From: Quillaja saponaria
Taxonomy: Eukaryota > Streptophyta > Magnoliopsida > Fabales > Quillajaceae
Length of the DNA: 64,000 nucleotides
NCBI GenBank assembly: GCA_029379385.1
Contig: CM055607.1
Span: 12,400,001-12,464,000, forward strand
Reading direction: 5' to 3'
Of this stretch, positions 53,184 to 64,000 are shown piece by piece; positions within the stretch are counted from its first letter, which is position 1; every line of letters begins with the position of its first letter. The translations under genes were made by a program, and so were the position numbers. The notes beneath the pieces were generated by a model. The model was given only the letters and a program-made list of their open reading frames with translations. It did not search any database and was not told where the DNA came from.

Positions 53184-53369
53184 GGAGTAGAAATCAAGTT
53201 TTGTCCCAAACAAGAGAAATTACCAGGAAATTGTGGGCCCAATGGTGCACATCAATGCTTTGTAGACTTGTTGGCAGAATTGGGAGCAAGTGCAATGCAT
53301 AGAATTGCAAATGTCAAAGACTCTGGTAATCAACGCTTGTGCAGTGATGTTGTTTGTCAGACAAACTAA
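53184..53369 (+). pseudogene. Defensin-like (LCR/DEFL) exon or relic, right arm
   Basis: An open exon-like frame of 61 codons after an AG (CTTATAAG). It begins VEIKFCPKQEKLPGNCGPNG, then HQCFVDLLAELGAS, and ends GNQRLCSDVVCQTN. The LPGNCG, QC and NQRLC-xxVVC pattern fits LCR/DEFL peptides, but the middle Cys-x-Cys is absent in this frame and appears in the neighbouring frame (KCNA-NCKC), so a compensating pair of frameshifts is likely. There is no recognisable signal exon upstream. Confidence 0.45.
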
Positions 53370-53756
53370 TTCCAGGCTCCATGTAATTTAGTGTTAAGAT
53401 ATAATTTTCTTTTTTTGTAATTGAATAATAAAAGTCGATATTTTATTTTTAATTATTTAATTTAAAAATGTTATCCGAATCAGGTTCATATAACCAATTA
53501 TAAATATTTCAAGTTCATTTATGTTACTTTTTTTAATAGGTTAGATTATATGCATGAAGTAATTTTTTACGAGAGTGAATGATATTTAAATAGAATTTAT
53601 ATTTTACTGAGAATGAATTTTATGCCCCTACTATTTTGATGAAAATTTAATTTGCTTATAAATATATAATTTCAGCTTCCATTTATTATTTTCTATTGGT
53701 AATAGAGTGATAGAAAGGAGTTGGGCATCAAATTGCACCATCATATATGGAATATC

Positions 53757-54235
53757 TGATTTAATTAGATTTTTTATACAGTTAAACGATACTTGGATTG
53801 TGAATTCAAATTAATCAATAATTCTAATTTAGATTAAATCCATAGAAAGGCAAAAGAAAAAGAAAAAAAATACAATATAAGCCTAATTTGAATTGTAGAG
53901 AATTTTAACATTCAAATTTAAATTTGATCAATTTCATATACTCAATATAATTTCTTGTGCTCAATCTCAGTAGCGTTGTATATTTTATATTTAATCAAGT
54001 CAATATTTAATCAAGTCAACTAATTATTAGTTCAACAAGTAATTACACATTTTTAATATTTTGTCTTAAATAACTAGATTGTTGCTGTACGAATCTTGAC
54101 CTGAACTTTTCTTTGCTCCTGAGTCCTGAGTGCATGTATAATTGATTAACACACTAATTAAGAGTTGATTTTGAGTTAGAACCGAAAACTTTGAAAATAT
54201 AACTAAAAACTTTCAACTGTTTGTTGTTCTTTCTA
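53757..54235. other. Right-arm-specific segment of about 480 bp
   Basis: In the left arm the flanking sequences (GATATTCCATATATGATGG and the AATTGAAAT side) are directly joined near 52360. The segment is AT-rich without a frame. It is either an insertion here or a deletion in the left arm. No clear terminal repeats were seen. Confidence 0.7.
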
Positions 54236-54451
54236 TCCAAATAAATACTATTTCAATTATTCAAACAACGTCAAGTTGTAATTAATAACTTCCCAAAAGA
54301 GTGCATAAAACATGATCATATATAAGTCCATTGAACATGAAGAGATTAAGAGTTAGTCTGACTTCAAGTCAGCTAACTCCCTTATTTTGGAAGACAAAGA
54401 AAACGGCAGCGTTTACAACAGCAGACTGACTTCAAGCCTCATCTGTATGCT

Positions 54452-55294
54452 TCAGCAATTGCGAGTGTAGGTGTTGCATGGTGGTGGCGCTAGTCTAGGT
54501 CCTCGATAACAGTTACGATTGTATCTACCACAATAAACAGGTACAGGGCCCTTCACCTTGTGACCAGGGTCGACAACCCTGCCTCAAAAATTAAGGGGCA
54601 AGAATTAATTGTATTAAAGCTACAAATTAAAGGATTTGAGATATTAATATAATTTATAAAAATAAATTAACAATCAAATAATAAAAAAAATAAGATCGAA
54701 TTGATACTAGCATACTTCCTGCACACCATCACAATGTAAATAGTAAGATGATTTATAATAAATTCGTCTAATAACAATGTTCAAAAGTTATTATTTGTTC
54801 TATCAGCACACCTCTTTAATTAAGTATGCAAACATGATCGGTATTTATTCATATAAATAGAGTAATCAGAAGAAAAATTTACATATTTAGAGAGATTGTC
54901 AGAAATACTTGTAAACATGTAAATATTGTTGGAGACTTGATGCTATAATTTTGAACTTTACTTTCAAATTTCATTAGAATCATAGAAACAGTACTCGGGT
55001 TTGTAAAAGGGAGGGCTAGCCTTCCAATGAACAAAAAAAGTATATATTTTTTTAATAGAAAAAGATTTATGGAGAAACAAACAGCTAGCTTGCAGAAACC
55101 AAAAGGAAATTGACGTTTCATTTTTCATATACAAAAGCAAGCTCACAGATAGATAAGGCTTTTAACCAAAAGGAAGTTACAACATGTACTACCTAGTGCT
55201 TACCATAACGAGTTCCTACTTGAGCAAATGATGAAGGGGAAAGGAAGAGAATGGATGCCAAAAACAGGCATGCAACAATAAGAATGGCCTTCAT
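54452..55294 (-). CDS. Secreted cysteine-rich peptide, right-arm paralogue (73 aa)
   Basis: Exons 55294-55204 and 54582-54452 on the minus strand, spliced as in the left copy. The signal peptide and the start of the mature chain are the same (RYGRVVDPGHKVKGPV), and the C-terminal CNTYTRNC is identical. Between them the sequence is quite different: VYCGRYNRNCYRGPRLAPPP in place of the left copy's INCTKYKYRSCVPPRPPPP. Four cysteines remain. Here two C-x2-Y-x-R-N-C motifs can be seen (CGRYNRNC and CNTYTRNC). Same uncertain family placement as the left copy. Three 74-bp repeats lie upstream. Confidence 0.7.
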
Positions 55295-55424
55295 CTTTTG
55301 GTAGAGCTAGTAGTCAAGTTTCTCGCTTACTTAGAATCAAGAGATTTATGAAAAGAGAGAAAACTACAACACGTTATATAGTTCATAGGTCCAATAGATT
55401 TCTTACAAAATAAAATGTAAAAAG

Positions 55425-55637
55425 ATCTATATGAAATTTGTGGATAATCCTACTTGAAGACTTACTCATTGACTTGGGATGAATACAAATTAGCAAAAGA
55501 TCTGTATGAAATTTGTGGATAATCCTGCTTGAAGACTTACTCATTGACTTGAGATGAATACAAATTAGCAAAAGATCTATATGAAATTTTTGGATAACCC
55601 TGCTTGAAGACTTACTCAGGACTTGTGATGAATACAA
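55425..55637 (-). repeat. Three tandem 74-bp units upstream of the right peptide gene
   Basis: GATCTATATGAAATTT-TGGA and CTTGAAGACTTACTCA recur three times at a spacing of 74 bp, against twice in the left arm. It lies 130-340 bp upstream of the ATG, probably in the promoter or leader. Confidence 0.9.
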
Positions 55638-58084
55638 AATTAAGGGACCCGAAGTGACTCTACATGTGAGTGAGAGAGAGAGGAGGGGAGTGGTGAGGCT
55701 GAATTTTCAACTCGGATATTCATATATGGTCCAAAATTCTGATTATGAATGTACAACGTCAAAAGGCAATTATTTTCTCCTCTAATTTTCTCAGATTTTC
55801 TTGTCTGTAAAGATATAGAATATTTATTTATTCACTTTTATTTTGATATATGAAGGATTTAAGTCAATATTACTCTCATGCAGGCGAAATTACCAGGCAT
55901 ATGTGGATCCAAAGGAACATATATATATATATATATATATCTCTCAACATTCAGTTTCGGAATTTCACTTTTAATTTTATTCGTATATATTGTAATTTTA
56001 ATGTCAATGATGTATTAAAGTATATGGTATCACTAAACTAACGAGTTATTGAAATTATATAGACAATAATTTGTCGAAGGTAATTGTTATTGGTTAATTA
56101 TTTTACAAGGCCAAGTTGTAATTTGTCAAAAGAAGTAGAGCATGATTTAGATATAAATTTAATTTAATGAACAAAGATATTAAATAGACTGACCTCTCCA
56201 GGAGATACCATCATACCAAGACACTGAGTTTCTAAAAAGGATATATATTAAAAACCAGCCAAGCAAATGGATGATGAGAAACCTGAAAATTACCAAGCTT
56301 AAAAAGGGTTGGCCCAATGCGCCAACTTCAACAAAAACTCAGGAGCTAGCCGTCTTCTTGAAGGTGCCATGGCATCCTTTGCAAGAGCTTCCTTATCATT
56401 GGAATGTATTACAGCAACTATATGATCAAACAAATCATCTTTACCGCCTCGCATTGGATCCTGCAGAGCATGGCCAAAAATGAAAAGTTTGTTGGACAAG
56501 CATGTAACAGCATGCAACTACAATTTTCTATTAATGCATCTGGAGGACAAAAGAAAACCCTAACAAGGAGAGACCTTTTCCTTCAATGAAGCTGCAACTC
56601 TAATAATAAGCTGACTGTAACAGAACAAAGTTATTTGTGTCATTTGTATTTTAACCAGTTTGAATTTTCTCTCCTTCCACTCCATCTCTGCTCTCTCCTC
56701 TCTCTCTCTCTTTTTCTCAGATATTTTGGTCGTGCATCAAAGATTTAAAGATATATATTAACATTGAACAAATTACTATATCCCAAGAATTTATGCATAG
56801 ACGTCAGTTAGTCATCTCTCATAAACATATAGGCATAGTATTATTTCTCACTTATTCCTATGACGCCACACTAGGTGAGACCTACAAAATTCAAGATGGA
56901 AGTTCTAGACCAAGAATAGCCTAGTCTAAGCATCACAAAGTAAACCTAGCCAACATTAAAGCTGAAATGAGCTCAATTCAGGCCATATGGATCATTCATT
57001 TCCAAATTTAGGTAACTGGCTCCCAAGCTGCCGTGGGGGAAAACCAAAACCACGCAGAAAAATGCAGTATACAGAATTTTAGTCCCGATCAACTCAACAG
57101 ATGTGAAAAGGAAGCACACCAAAACAATTAGTCAAAAAACTAAAGGCTTACATGGAGAAACAAATCTGTATGAGTTTGTCCAACATAAAGAATCAGCTCG
57201 GTTCTTGCCCCTACCTTCTGAAGAGCATCAGCAAACCCTTTACTGCAAACATGTACATGTTAATATTTAAAAAATGATGGAAAAAGCAATGAGATTTAGT
57301 CGAAAATCTTATGAGGTTTCCGAAAGCCTTGTTACTTGGAAGATAAATTAGAAGGTACAGTATACAGTTTTATAATGTATCCACAAGAAAACATTTCTTT
57401 CACAATCTTCAGTTTATAATTTCATATACTTCCTCAATTACAAATTTATTGTCCTCTTTGATTACCTCAGAAATTGATAAAGATGTATGCTTTTATGGTG
57501 GACCCTTATTAATGATATTGTTACTTTTATTTTTAAACGATTAACGGGTTTTAGGAAGTTTGATAATGTCAAAGAACCACTCAACCTAAGAGCTTAAGGT
57601 ATTAGGTAAGGCCCTGAGAGTTGATTTTAATCTATTACATGCCTCTACGCACACAAGTCCAATTATTTAATTATGTAACTATTAGAGTGGGTGCCTACAA
57701 GAATCTAACTCTCAACACTTGGTCATTGAGGCTCTGAGACCATGTCAAAGAACCACTCAACTCAAGCTTGAGATATTAGATGAGCCCCAAGAATAAGTTT
57801 TAACCTCTTACAAATAAGAACTAGCCTTTGACTTTTTATTGTGATTTTTTTGGTACATACCGGAATGGTAAAGACAATTATTTGTAGTTGAGAGGAAGCC
57901 TTGTACATATAACAGAAAGGTATGACACTACTTACAACAAATATGATGAATTGTAAAATTTGATAATGACTAGTTAGAATTTGGTCAATAGTATGAATAA
58001 TATGCATATCCTTAAATGTAACAAAATATAACTTTAACATTGATATTAAATACAAAAAAGATCGAATACGAATTGAGTAGATAT

Positions 58085-58370
58085 GTAAGACGGTTGAAGT
58101 TATACAAATTGAAGAAATGACGAGAGAGAATTGCTTACGGTGGTTTGGTCATACTTAGGCCACTGGATACTATAGTTAATATAGGCTAGTGGATACCGTA
58201 GTTAGTAAATGTGACTTGGTATAAGTAGAAGGGGTTAGAAGAGGTATAGGGAAACCCAAGATTACATGGGTAAAAGTTATTAAGAATGATATGATTACTC
58301 TTAATGTAACTAAAAATGATTCTTCGGAGAATAATGACTCGTATAGCCAACCCCAACTAGTTTTGAATTT
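58085..58370 (+). mobile_element. RTE-type LINE 3' end fragment
   Basis: Broken frames give TRENCLRWFGHT, later RRGIGKPKITWVKVIKND and SYSQPQLVLNL. These match the C-terminal end of plant RTE-type reverse transcriptases (usual LRWFGHVxRR, GRPKxTW, ADPxxLG). 5'-truncated and dead, antisense in an intron of the methylesterase-like pseudogene. Confidence 0.6.
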
Positions 58371-61244
58371 AAAACTTAGTTGAGTTAAGTAAGGTATTGA
58401 ATACAAGAGGAAAATTACAGCTTATTACTAACTTGGCATTTGGTGGTATGAAATTATCAACGGTTCCATGGTAAAGAACAATATGGGGCAAGAGAGAAAT
58501 GGCATCTCTATTGCATGGATCCAGGATTCTAACTTCAGGAGAAAATCTATGCATAGATTATTCACCTTCCATTATGTTGCAACAGCACATTGCAAAAATT
58601 AAATGAAGACAACAAAATCTTGTGGGTGGGAGCCGGTATATGCTGACAATTGACCAGTAAAAAATCATTGGCAAGTACCTGATAAGGATGGAACGGTACA
58701 GGCCTCGCCTGTGAAAGTGATCGATTAAATTAGATATGTTGTACCTGCGCCTATATTTTTTGAAACGGTTAATACTTAATGGGTGATATGTAGGTACTGA
58801 TCAATCAACATAATACAGAAGCAGATTATGGTCATCTGTTTCTATACTCTTTCAATACCATTGGACCTGAAAACCATTCTCGTTTATGTTTTCAGGAATA
58901 ATGAAGAAAAAGCCAAATAAAAATGTAAAAGCAAGAGAAACATACTCCGACCATTTTCCTGTTTAATCTTCTGTCATCAATTTAGCACTGATTAATTTTC
59001 CCTTCATTGCTTCTGTAATAAAAAAGGTCTACTTTGTGAAATTGCAATTCAGACGCGTCCCATGGCTCCAACTTTATACATATTATAATGACCATTATAA
59101 TATGTATAATGTCCAGTGTTTCATGAAATCAACTTCTACCTTAAAAACAGACACCGACATAAAGGCAGACCCATACAGAGCAAGATCCACCTTGTTGTTC
59201 GTCATCTGTAATTGCTTCCAGTTACATTCTCATTTTGACTAATGTGATCCTATGAAACACGTATCTGATACAATATGTATCGGATATTTAAATACGTTAA
59301 TATAGTGCATTACTCACTAATAAACGAGCAACTCAGAAAGTATTTGGATGATTACATCAGCTATCTTCTTTATGTGCTAAATTGCAAACTATTTTGATAT
59401 TGAATTTCAACACTCAGTTCTCCCAGTGATATGAGCATAGAGAGGAACTAACAATCATTAGAAACAAAAACTAACGACGATGTATGACATGTTTCATATA
59501 AGGAAACTACATAAAACCGGTCACCACTAAGGAACAAAAATTAGTTTTGAAAGGTGCCGTTTTGATAAATCTAGGAATAGAAACGATTTGAGAAACTACA
59601 TGAAAACGGTACCAAAATATTAATTGTTTTGGGAATGCACAGAAAAATATTATAAAATACCAATAATAATTATAAGCATGCAACATGATTAATCTAATAT
59701 ATAGAATACTAATAAATACTTACAAAAAGCATAAAGTATATAAACAACCTATATAACTTAAACTAAGAGAAAACCTAAAAAAATTGATAGAAAAAAAAAA
59801 TAATAATTTTTTTACTAATTCCTAACTAATGATATTCTAGGTTAATGAATATATAAGTTAACGCATTAAAACTCTTCCACCATTTGAAATAAATTAAACT
59901 AACATAGCCTCCCTTTGCCTTGTTCTTAAGTTTTTATCTACAAGCTTTAATTTATTTTTATTTTTTTTTGAATGTGCTGGTAAAGCAGAGAAGAGAGCGT
60001 AACTAAAAACCAAAAAAGAAAAATAGAGAGGAGAGGAAAAAAAGCCAAGAAAATCGAAGTGGTACAGAGAGGGCAAATATGCCGAGACAAGAAAGAGAAG
60101 AAAGTTTTGTATCAAGACTCAAGAGCCCTTCAAATTCAAAACTCTGATCTGAATTTCATGAAGAATCCTCCTCCACTAGCATAGACTTCTCCTCATCTGT
60201 GAAGACTCCTCCTCCTCCTCTTTTGATAAGCTTCTTTTTACTTTTGTCTTTGTCTTCTTTCATCAACTTAGTGACTAATAGAGCTTTGATTTTTTAAATT
60301 TTGTCACATTTCACTCTTCGTACATTGACAAATTCATTTAAAAGATTCCACATCCATGTTCCAGTTCGAGCAATTTTGGATTGTTTAAGATGGAAACAGT
60401 CACCGAAATTATATGGGTTCATTTTTATAGATAGGTTTCATTTCAGTATGTGTGGAAATCAAATTAATTCTCGACACGACTTTTTAAACCTTGGTCACCA
60501 TTATCACATCAATTCTTACTGTTAAGGACTAAGCAATCCATCAGACATATCAATGAATTTCATCACTTTCCCATGATTCCATAAATCCACATTTTACTCT
60601 AATAAAGCTAAGAAGTTTTACCCTCCGTATACGCCAAAATATGCTTTTATCTGTGAGACACACTGCAAGAACTGCTTTCTCCTTTCCCAGATTCTTTGAT
60701 TGCTTGCTCCAATAGAGCACAAGCAGATATATAAGCATCAGCAGATTGTCCCCACTAGGTAAATCCTATAAAGATATGTTACACAAAGGAGAAATCAGCT
60801 CACAAATTCAAGATGTTATGTTCAATACAGAAAAGCAGATAGAAATAGTATGTTACCTCTTAGGGGTCACATCCATAAGCAGCTATGTGGTCGCAGACAA
60901 AAGAAATCCCCTGAGAAGCATCTTTTACCATATCACTTATAGTTCCCTATGGAAAATTTCTGTATGCAAATATTAATAGTTGGTTTGTTGGTGCTGCAAT
61001 TGAAAGGAGTTTTGCATGTAATCTTTATGCTTCTATCTACTAATTGTAAAATGTGCTTTCTATAAAGGTCAAACACCAGAAAAGCAAAAAATATAACATT
61101 CTAATTCTAAGCTATTCTCAAATGTTGATAATGCGAAATTTCTTGTTTAAGAAGTTATTTTTGTATGGTCCTGAATATTGTGTAGATAAGAAACATCGCT
61201 CACATAATATGAGCATTATTGATATGTAAGTATTGAGATGAATG

Positions 61245-61500
61245 ACCAGGCATACAAGAAGAAATATGATATGAAATAAGGAAATACATAGGAAAATTGA
61301 AGGTCGCAACTATCGAAGAGAAAATGAGAGAGAACAACTTACGGGTAATTTGGACATATCCAACATGGTTTAGAAATGGTACAAGGAGACCCAAAATTAC
61401 ATGGGGAGAAGTTCTTAGAACAAGTATAATTGATGTGGGCGTCACTGAAAATAATGTTCTGGATTGATGCAAATGGAGGAAGAGGATTCATGTATTCGAC
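61245..61500 (+). mobile_element. Second RTE-type LINE 3' end fragment
   Basis: Shows RENNLR followed by a frame slip, then RRPKITWGEVLRTSIIDVGV, TENNVLD and KWRKRIHVFDHV. The order is the same as in the fragment at 58085-58370, but the copy is independent and diverged. Confidence 0.6.
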
Positions 61501-61554
61501 CATGTAAATGCTAGAAAAAGAGAAACCCAAAGTATTTGGGTGAATTGTTTAAGA

Positions 61555-61690
61555 ATTTTTCACACCAAGACAATATATTTATATTATGAAATTGCGTAGA
61601 GTACAAGTAAGTCATTGTACATAGCAAGAAAACTAGCTATAAATAAGTAAAACTGATCCACTAACTAAGCTATGTATATTTACATTCTAA
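61555..61690 (-). mobile_element. Possible Copia-type LTR fragment
   Basis: On the minus strand it begins TGTTAGAATGTAAATATAC and contains a TATAAATATATTG TATA-like site before TTGGTGTGAAA, a layout common in short Copia LTRs. No adjoining pol. Confidence 0.35.
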
Positions 61691-62487
61691 CAAACCCTCA
61701 CTAGTTTGGAACAAATATGTAGTTGAGTTGATTTGAGTTGAAGAAGTACCCTTTGACTAATATAAACATGACACATGGAAGCTTCTAACAATCAGTCCGC
61801 AAAATTTTGGATAAAACTCTAATTAATGCAAGGTTAAATCACTCATCATAGTGGAAATCTAATAAGCACCACCTCTTATATTCATGGTACCCTCTAATCC
61901 ATTGTTGTGAGAGCACATCATAGGCTCATATGTATATATATAAGATGTACACTAAAGTGTTGTCATAGTCTCTGATGTGGAACTCCATAAACTGAAATCA
62001 GTTACCTATAATCGACGCAAGCCACTATGATGTCTCTTTCTGCCAATTGCAGTCCTAGAAGGGAACCCCATGCTTTCTACCTAAATTAACATGAAAACTG
62101 AAAAAATTTAATTTTAAAAGATTAGTAAATTTATGACAAGCTAAATACATGGCTTCACTTCATATAAAACAAGAGCTTAAAATTTATTCCCAATTTTGGT
62201 CTCTTATTGTGGTTTCACCAATTATTATGGGATGAAATCCCAGTGTATAATTGGGGATGTCTCCTTATAGTTTAGGATTTCAGGACTCATATTAATCCAA
62301 CCTAATATAAAACCATGGTTGTTTATAAAGTAAATACTTGTCTTGACAAACCCATTCAGTTTCCGGGTCAAGTTGGAAGTTCATGAAAGGGTTTTTAGTG
62401 TTAAGATTTGAGCCTTTAATATTATCTTAAGCTTTTGTGGTGGTTGGAAATCCACCAGTAACAATGAAATCAAGAGATCAAACTGAT

Positions 62488-63053
62488 AATGGCTGTCAAA
62501 TTACATCGAACTCAATCATCGTTCATGATTTAGAAATCCAATTTCAAAAGCATTTACTGAACCAGCAAAGTAATGGACAAGCTTATTTACATACTCCTTG
62601 AAATCCCCTCATTCGCATATTTGCAAACTCTTGTTAAACACTTCTAGTACACTATTAATTGTATGGTTTTGTTTTTAATTATAAAATTGGCTTAAGGTTT
62701 GGTCCATTTGAGACATGCTGGTAAAAGCTCATACAATTTTATGTGATCATTTGGGATAGGGCTTAAGCACATTTCTTATCTGATTAGATGTGGATTGACA
62801 GTAAGTGTAGGCTGAGTGACTTTAGGAGTGAGAGGACTCTTAGAGTTAAATCTGACATGACATAGCTAGGTCCTCTCTCCTCTCTATTTGCCAATTATAT
62901 CGAACTCAATCATCGTTCATGATTTAGAAATCCAATTTCAAAATCATTTACTGAACCAGCAAAGTAATGGACAAGCTCATTTACATACTCCATGAAATCC
63001 CCTCATTCGCATATTTGCAAACTCTCCTTGTTAAACACTACTAGTACTATCGT
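62488..63053 (+). repeat. Direct duplication of about 160 bp
   Basis: 62488-62653 and 62891-63053 match closely, starting CGAACTCAATCATCGTTCAT and ending near TTAAACACT-CTAGTACTA, separated by about 240 bp. There is no open frame in either copy. Confidence 0.9.
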
Positions 63054-64000
63054 GCAATTATTTTCAGTTACAGCACAGGAAACACTGCTAGGCACATCAA
63101 AGTACAAGCCAGTGCCAACCAATTTGGATTTCCTTGCACTATCACTAGTATGGGAAGAAAGTTAGCAGTAAATTTGAGGTTTCTTTTCCACAGTTGGTAA
63201 TTGCAACCCAAAAAGAATAGGTCATATTACCTGTGGACCACCTTTGTTAAGTGAATCAATTTAGGAGAGTCGGAGAAATGGCTTATTTTGTAGTACCAGA
63301 ACTGGTCCACAGAAGATGCCACCAAATAAAAGCTGATAAATTACAAAGTAGAAGATAATTCACTAGCCATTCCTAATATTTTGTTCAATATAGATATTTT
63401 TTTATTTTATATATGAAATTTTCTATTCTTTACAAAAATAAAATAATTTTGTTTCTTATCTTGTTTTTTAATCCACAAAGCTTTTATTTAATTTCTCTCT
63501 CTTATAAATATTTTTGGTCTGAATTTTTTTTTTTTATTTGAAAATATATTGTATTGAAATAAATCAATTCATATATAAGGAAATTGATAAATTTTGTTTA
63601 TTTAATATTTTTAAAAATAAAGTAATTATTCCACACAAAAAAAAAAAAAAAAATCTTATAGAAAAATTAATTAGAGAATAAAATAACTAATATTTTTGAA
63701 TTAACATGTCATCATTATCAATTTTTTGAATGTAATATCTTAAATTGTTAACTGTAATTATATTTATTAAATTTATAATTTATATTAAATAAGCATATAT
63801 TTCTTAAGAATATTTTTACATATTTTTAAATTTTGTGATATTTAATATGTTTATGAAACTAATTTACATAATATCCGACAGACTAATATTCTAGATTCGT
63901 TATTGCGTTTATGACTGTGATCCCACTTTAGAACATAGATTTACCTTATAAATTAACCTGTTGTTGGTATGCATAGATAATTTACGTAAATATTTTTAAA
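63054..64000. other. AT-rich intergenic sequence
   Basis: No gene recognised. The last 600 bases are almost pure A/T. Confidence 0.6.

Larger units (their letters stand above)
53228..56093 (-). repeat. Right arm of the large inverted duplication
   Basis: Inverted partner of 50578-52851, separated from it by a spacer of about 376 bp. Longer than the left arm because of about 480 bp at 53757-54235 with no counterpart there and an additional 74-bp unit at 55425-55637. Confidence 0.95.
56299..62080 (-). pseudogene. ICMEL: Isoprenylcysteine alpha-carbonyl methylesterase-like gene, decayed
   Basis: Relative of ICME/PCME, an ER/Golgi alpha/beta-hydrolase that demethylates prenylated proteins and affects ABA signalling. 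Exon remains on the minus strand: 62080-62006 (AWGSLLGLQLAERDIIVACV), 60959-60857 (GTISDMVKDASQGISFVCDH), 60765-60622 (GQSADAYISACALLEQAIKE, containing the nucleophile-elbow GQSA in place of GQSAG), about 58590-58433 (RFSPEVRILDPCNRDAISLL, LYHGTVDN), 57242-57152 (FADALQKVGARTELILYVGQ, THTDLFLH) and 56460-56299 (DPMRGGKDDLFDHIVAVIHS to the C-terminus). Damage: stops at Tyr-to-TAG before AWGS, NFP-TAG-GT, CDP-TAA-E and EGE-TAA-S; one additional G and a 2-nt insertion in the GQSA exon; the exon with the DHFHNRGLYRS part and all N-terminal membrane exons were not found. Confidence 0.88.

Noticed and set aside
51321..55294. Calling the twin peptides RALF
   Set aside because: NTYTRNC resembles NPYxRGC, but the closing Cys pair and the YISY-type N-terminal motif are missing, so only 'cysteine-rich secreted peptide' is supported.
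57440..57490. Stowaway-like end (CTTCCTCAATTACAAATTTA)
   Set aside because: Only one end was found; no matching inverted end within several hundred bases.
60301..60525. 74-aa plus-strand frame near the methylesterase-like exons
   Set aside because: No family similarity and antisense within an intron of the pseudogene.

Overview
This is nuclear DNA of a flowering plant, very probably a core eudicot. The genes have GT-AG introns and plant-specific products (MBD13-type methyl-CpG-binding protein, MSBP, RUP, CLE peptide). The intergenic DNA is strongly AT-rich and loaded with MITEs and decayed LINE and LTR retroelements. The species cannot be named from the sequence alone.

About 1.8-38 kb is the gene-rich half. 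In order it holds protein phosphatase inhibitor-2 (minus), the ARFRP1/GB1 Arf-like GTPase (plus, divergent from inhibitor-2 across a short shared promoter), CTF8 (minus), an MBD13-like methyl-CpG-binding protein (minus), a CLE peptide precursor (minus), a membrane steroid-binding protein (minus), a RUP-type WD40 repressor of UVR8 signalling (plus) and CFIm25 (plus). From memory, I-2, GB1, CTF8, MBD13, MSBP1 and RUP1 are consecutive loci on Arabidopsis chromosome 5 (AT5G52200 to AT5G52250), so this is a conserved microsyntenic block. The CLE gene lies inside it and CFIm25 after it. Exon structures were rebuilt by hand from splice sites and reading phase. All the multi-exon genes close to whole codons.

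About 23.7-34.3 kb is repeat-rich. The promoter and 5' leader of RUP have been duplicated in tandem together with nested MITEs, and the duplication ends right next to the RUP start codon. Both the RUP and CLE reading frames are broken by an apparent loss of one G in a G-run. That points either to decay or to a base-calling problem in this assembly.

About 38-50 kb has no intact gene. It holds foldback MITEs, a LINE ORF1 relic, an LTR-like segment with 160-bp tandem repeats, a Copia RNase H and LTR remnant, a Stowaway MITE, another probable LTR-element relic and a broken AP2/ERF fragment.

About 50.6-56.1 kb is a large inverted duplication: arms of about 2.3 and 2.9 kb around a spacer of about 0.38 kb. 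Each arm carries a two-exon gene for a secreted cysteine-rich peptide of 71 or 73 aa. Leader, signal peptide and intron are almost identical between arms, but the mature cysteine core differs sharply in one patch of about 50 nt. Defensin-like relics sit at the inner edges of the arms. This is the most unusual locus in the window.

About 56.3-62.1 kb is a decayed isoprenylcysteine methylesterase-like gene (minus) with several in-frame stops and frameshifts and with RTE-type LINE tails in its introns. The last 2 kb are intergenic.
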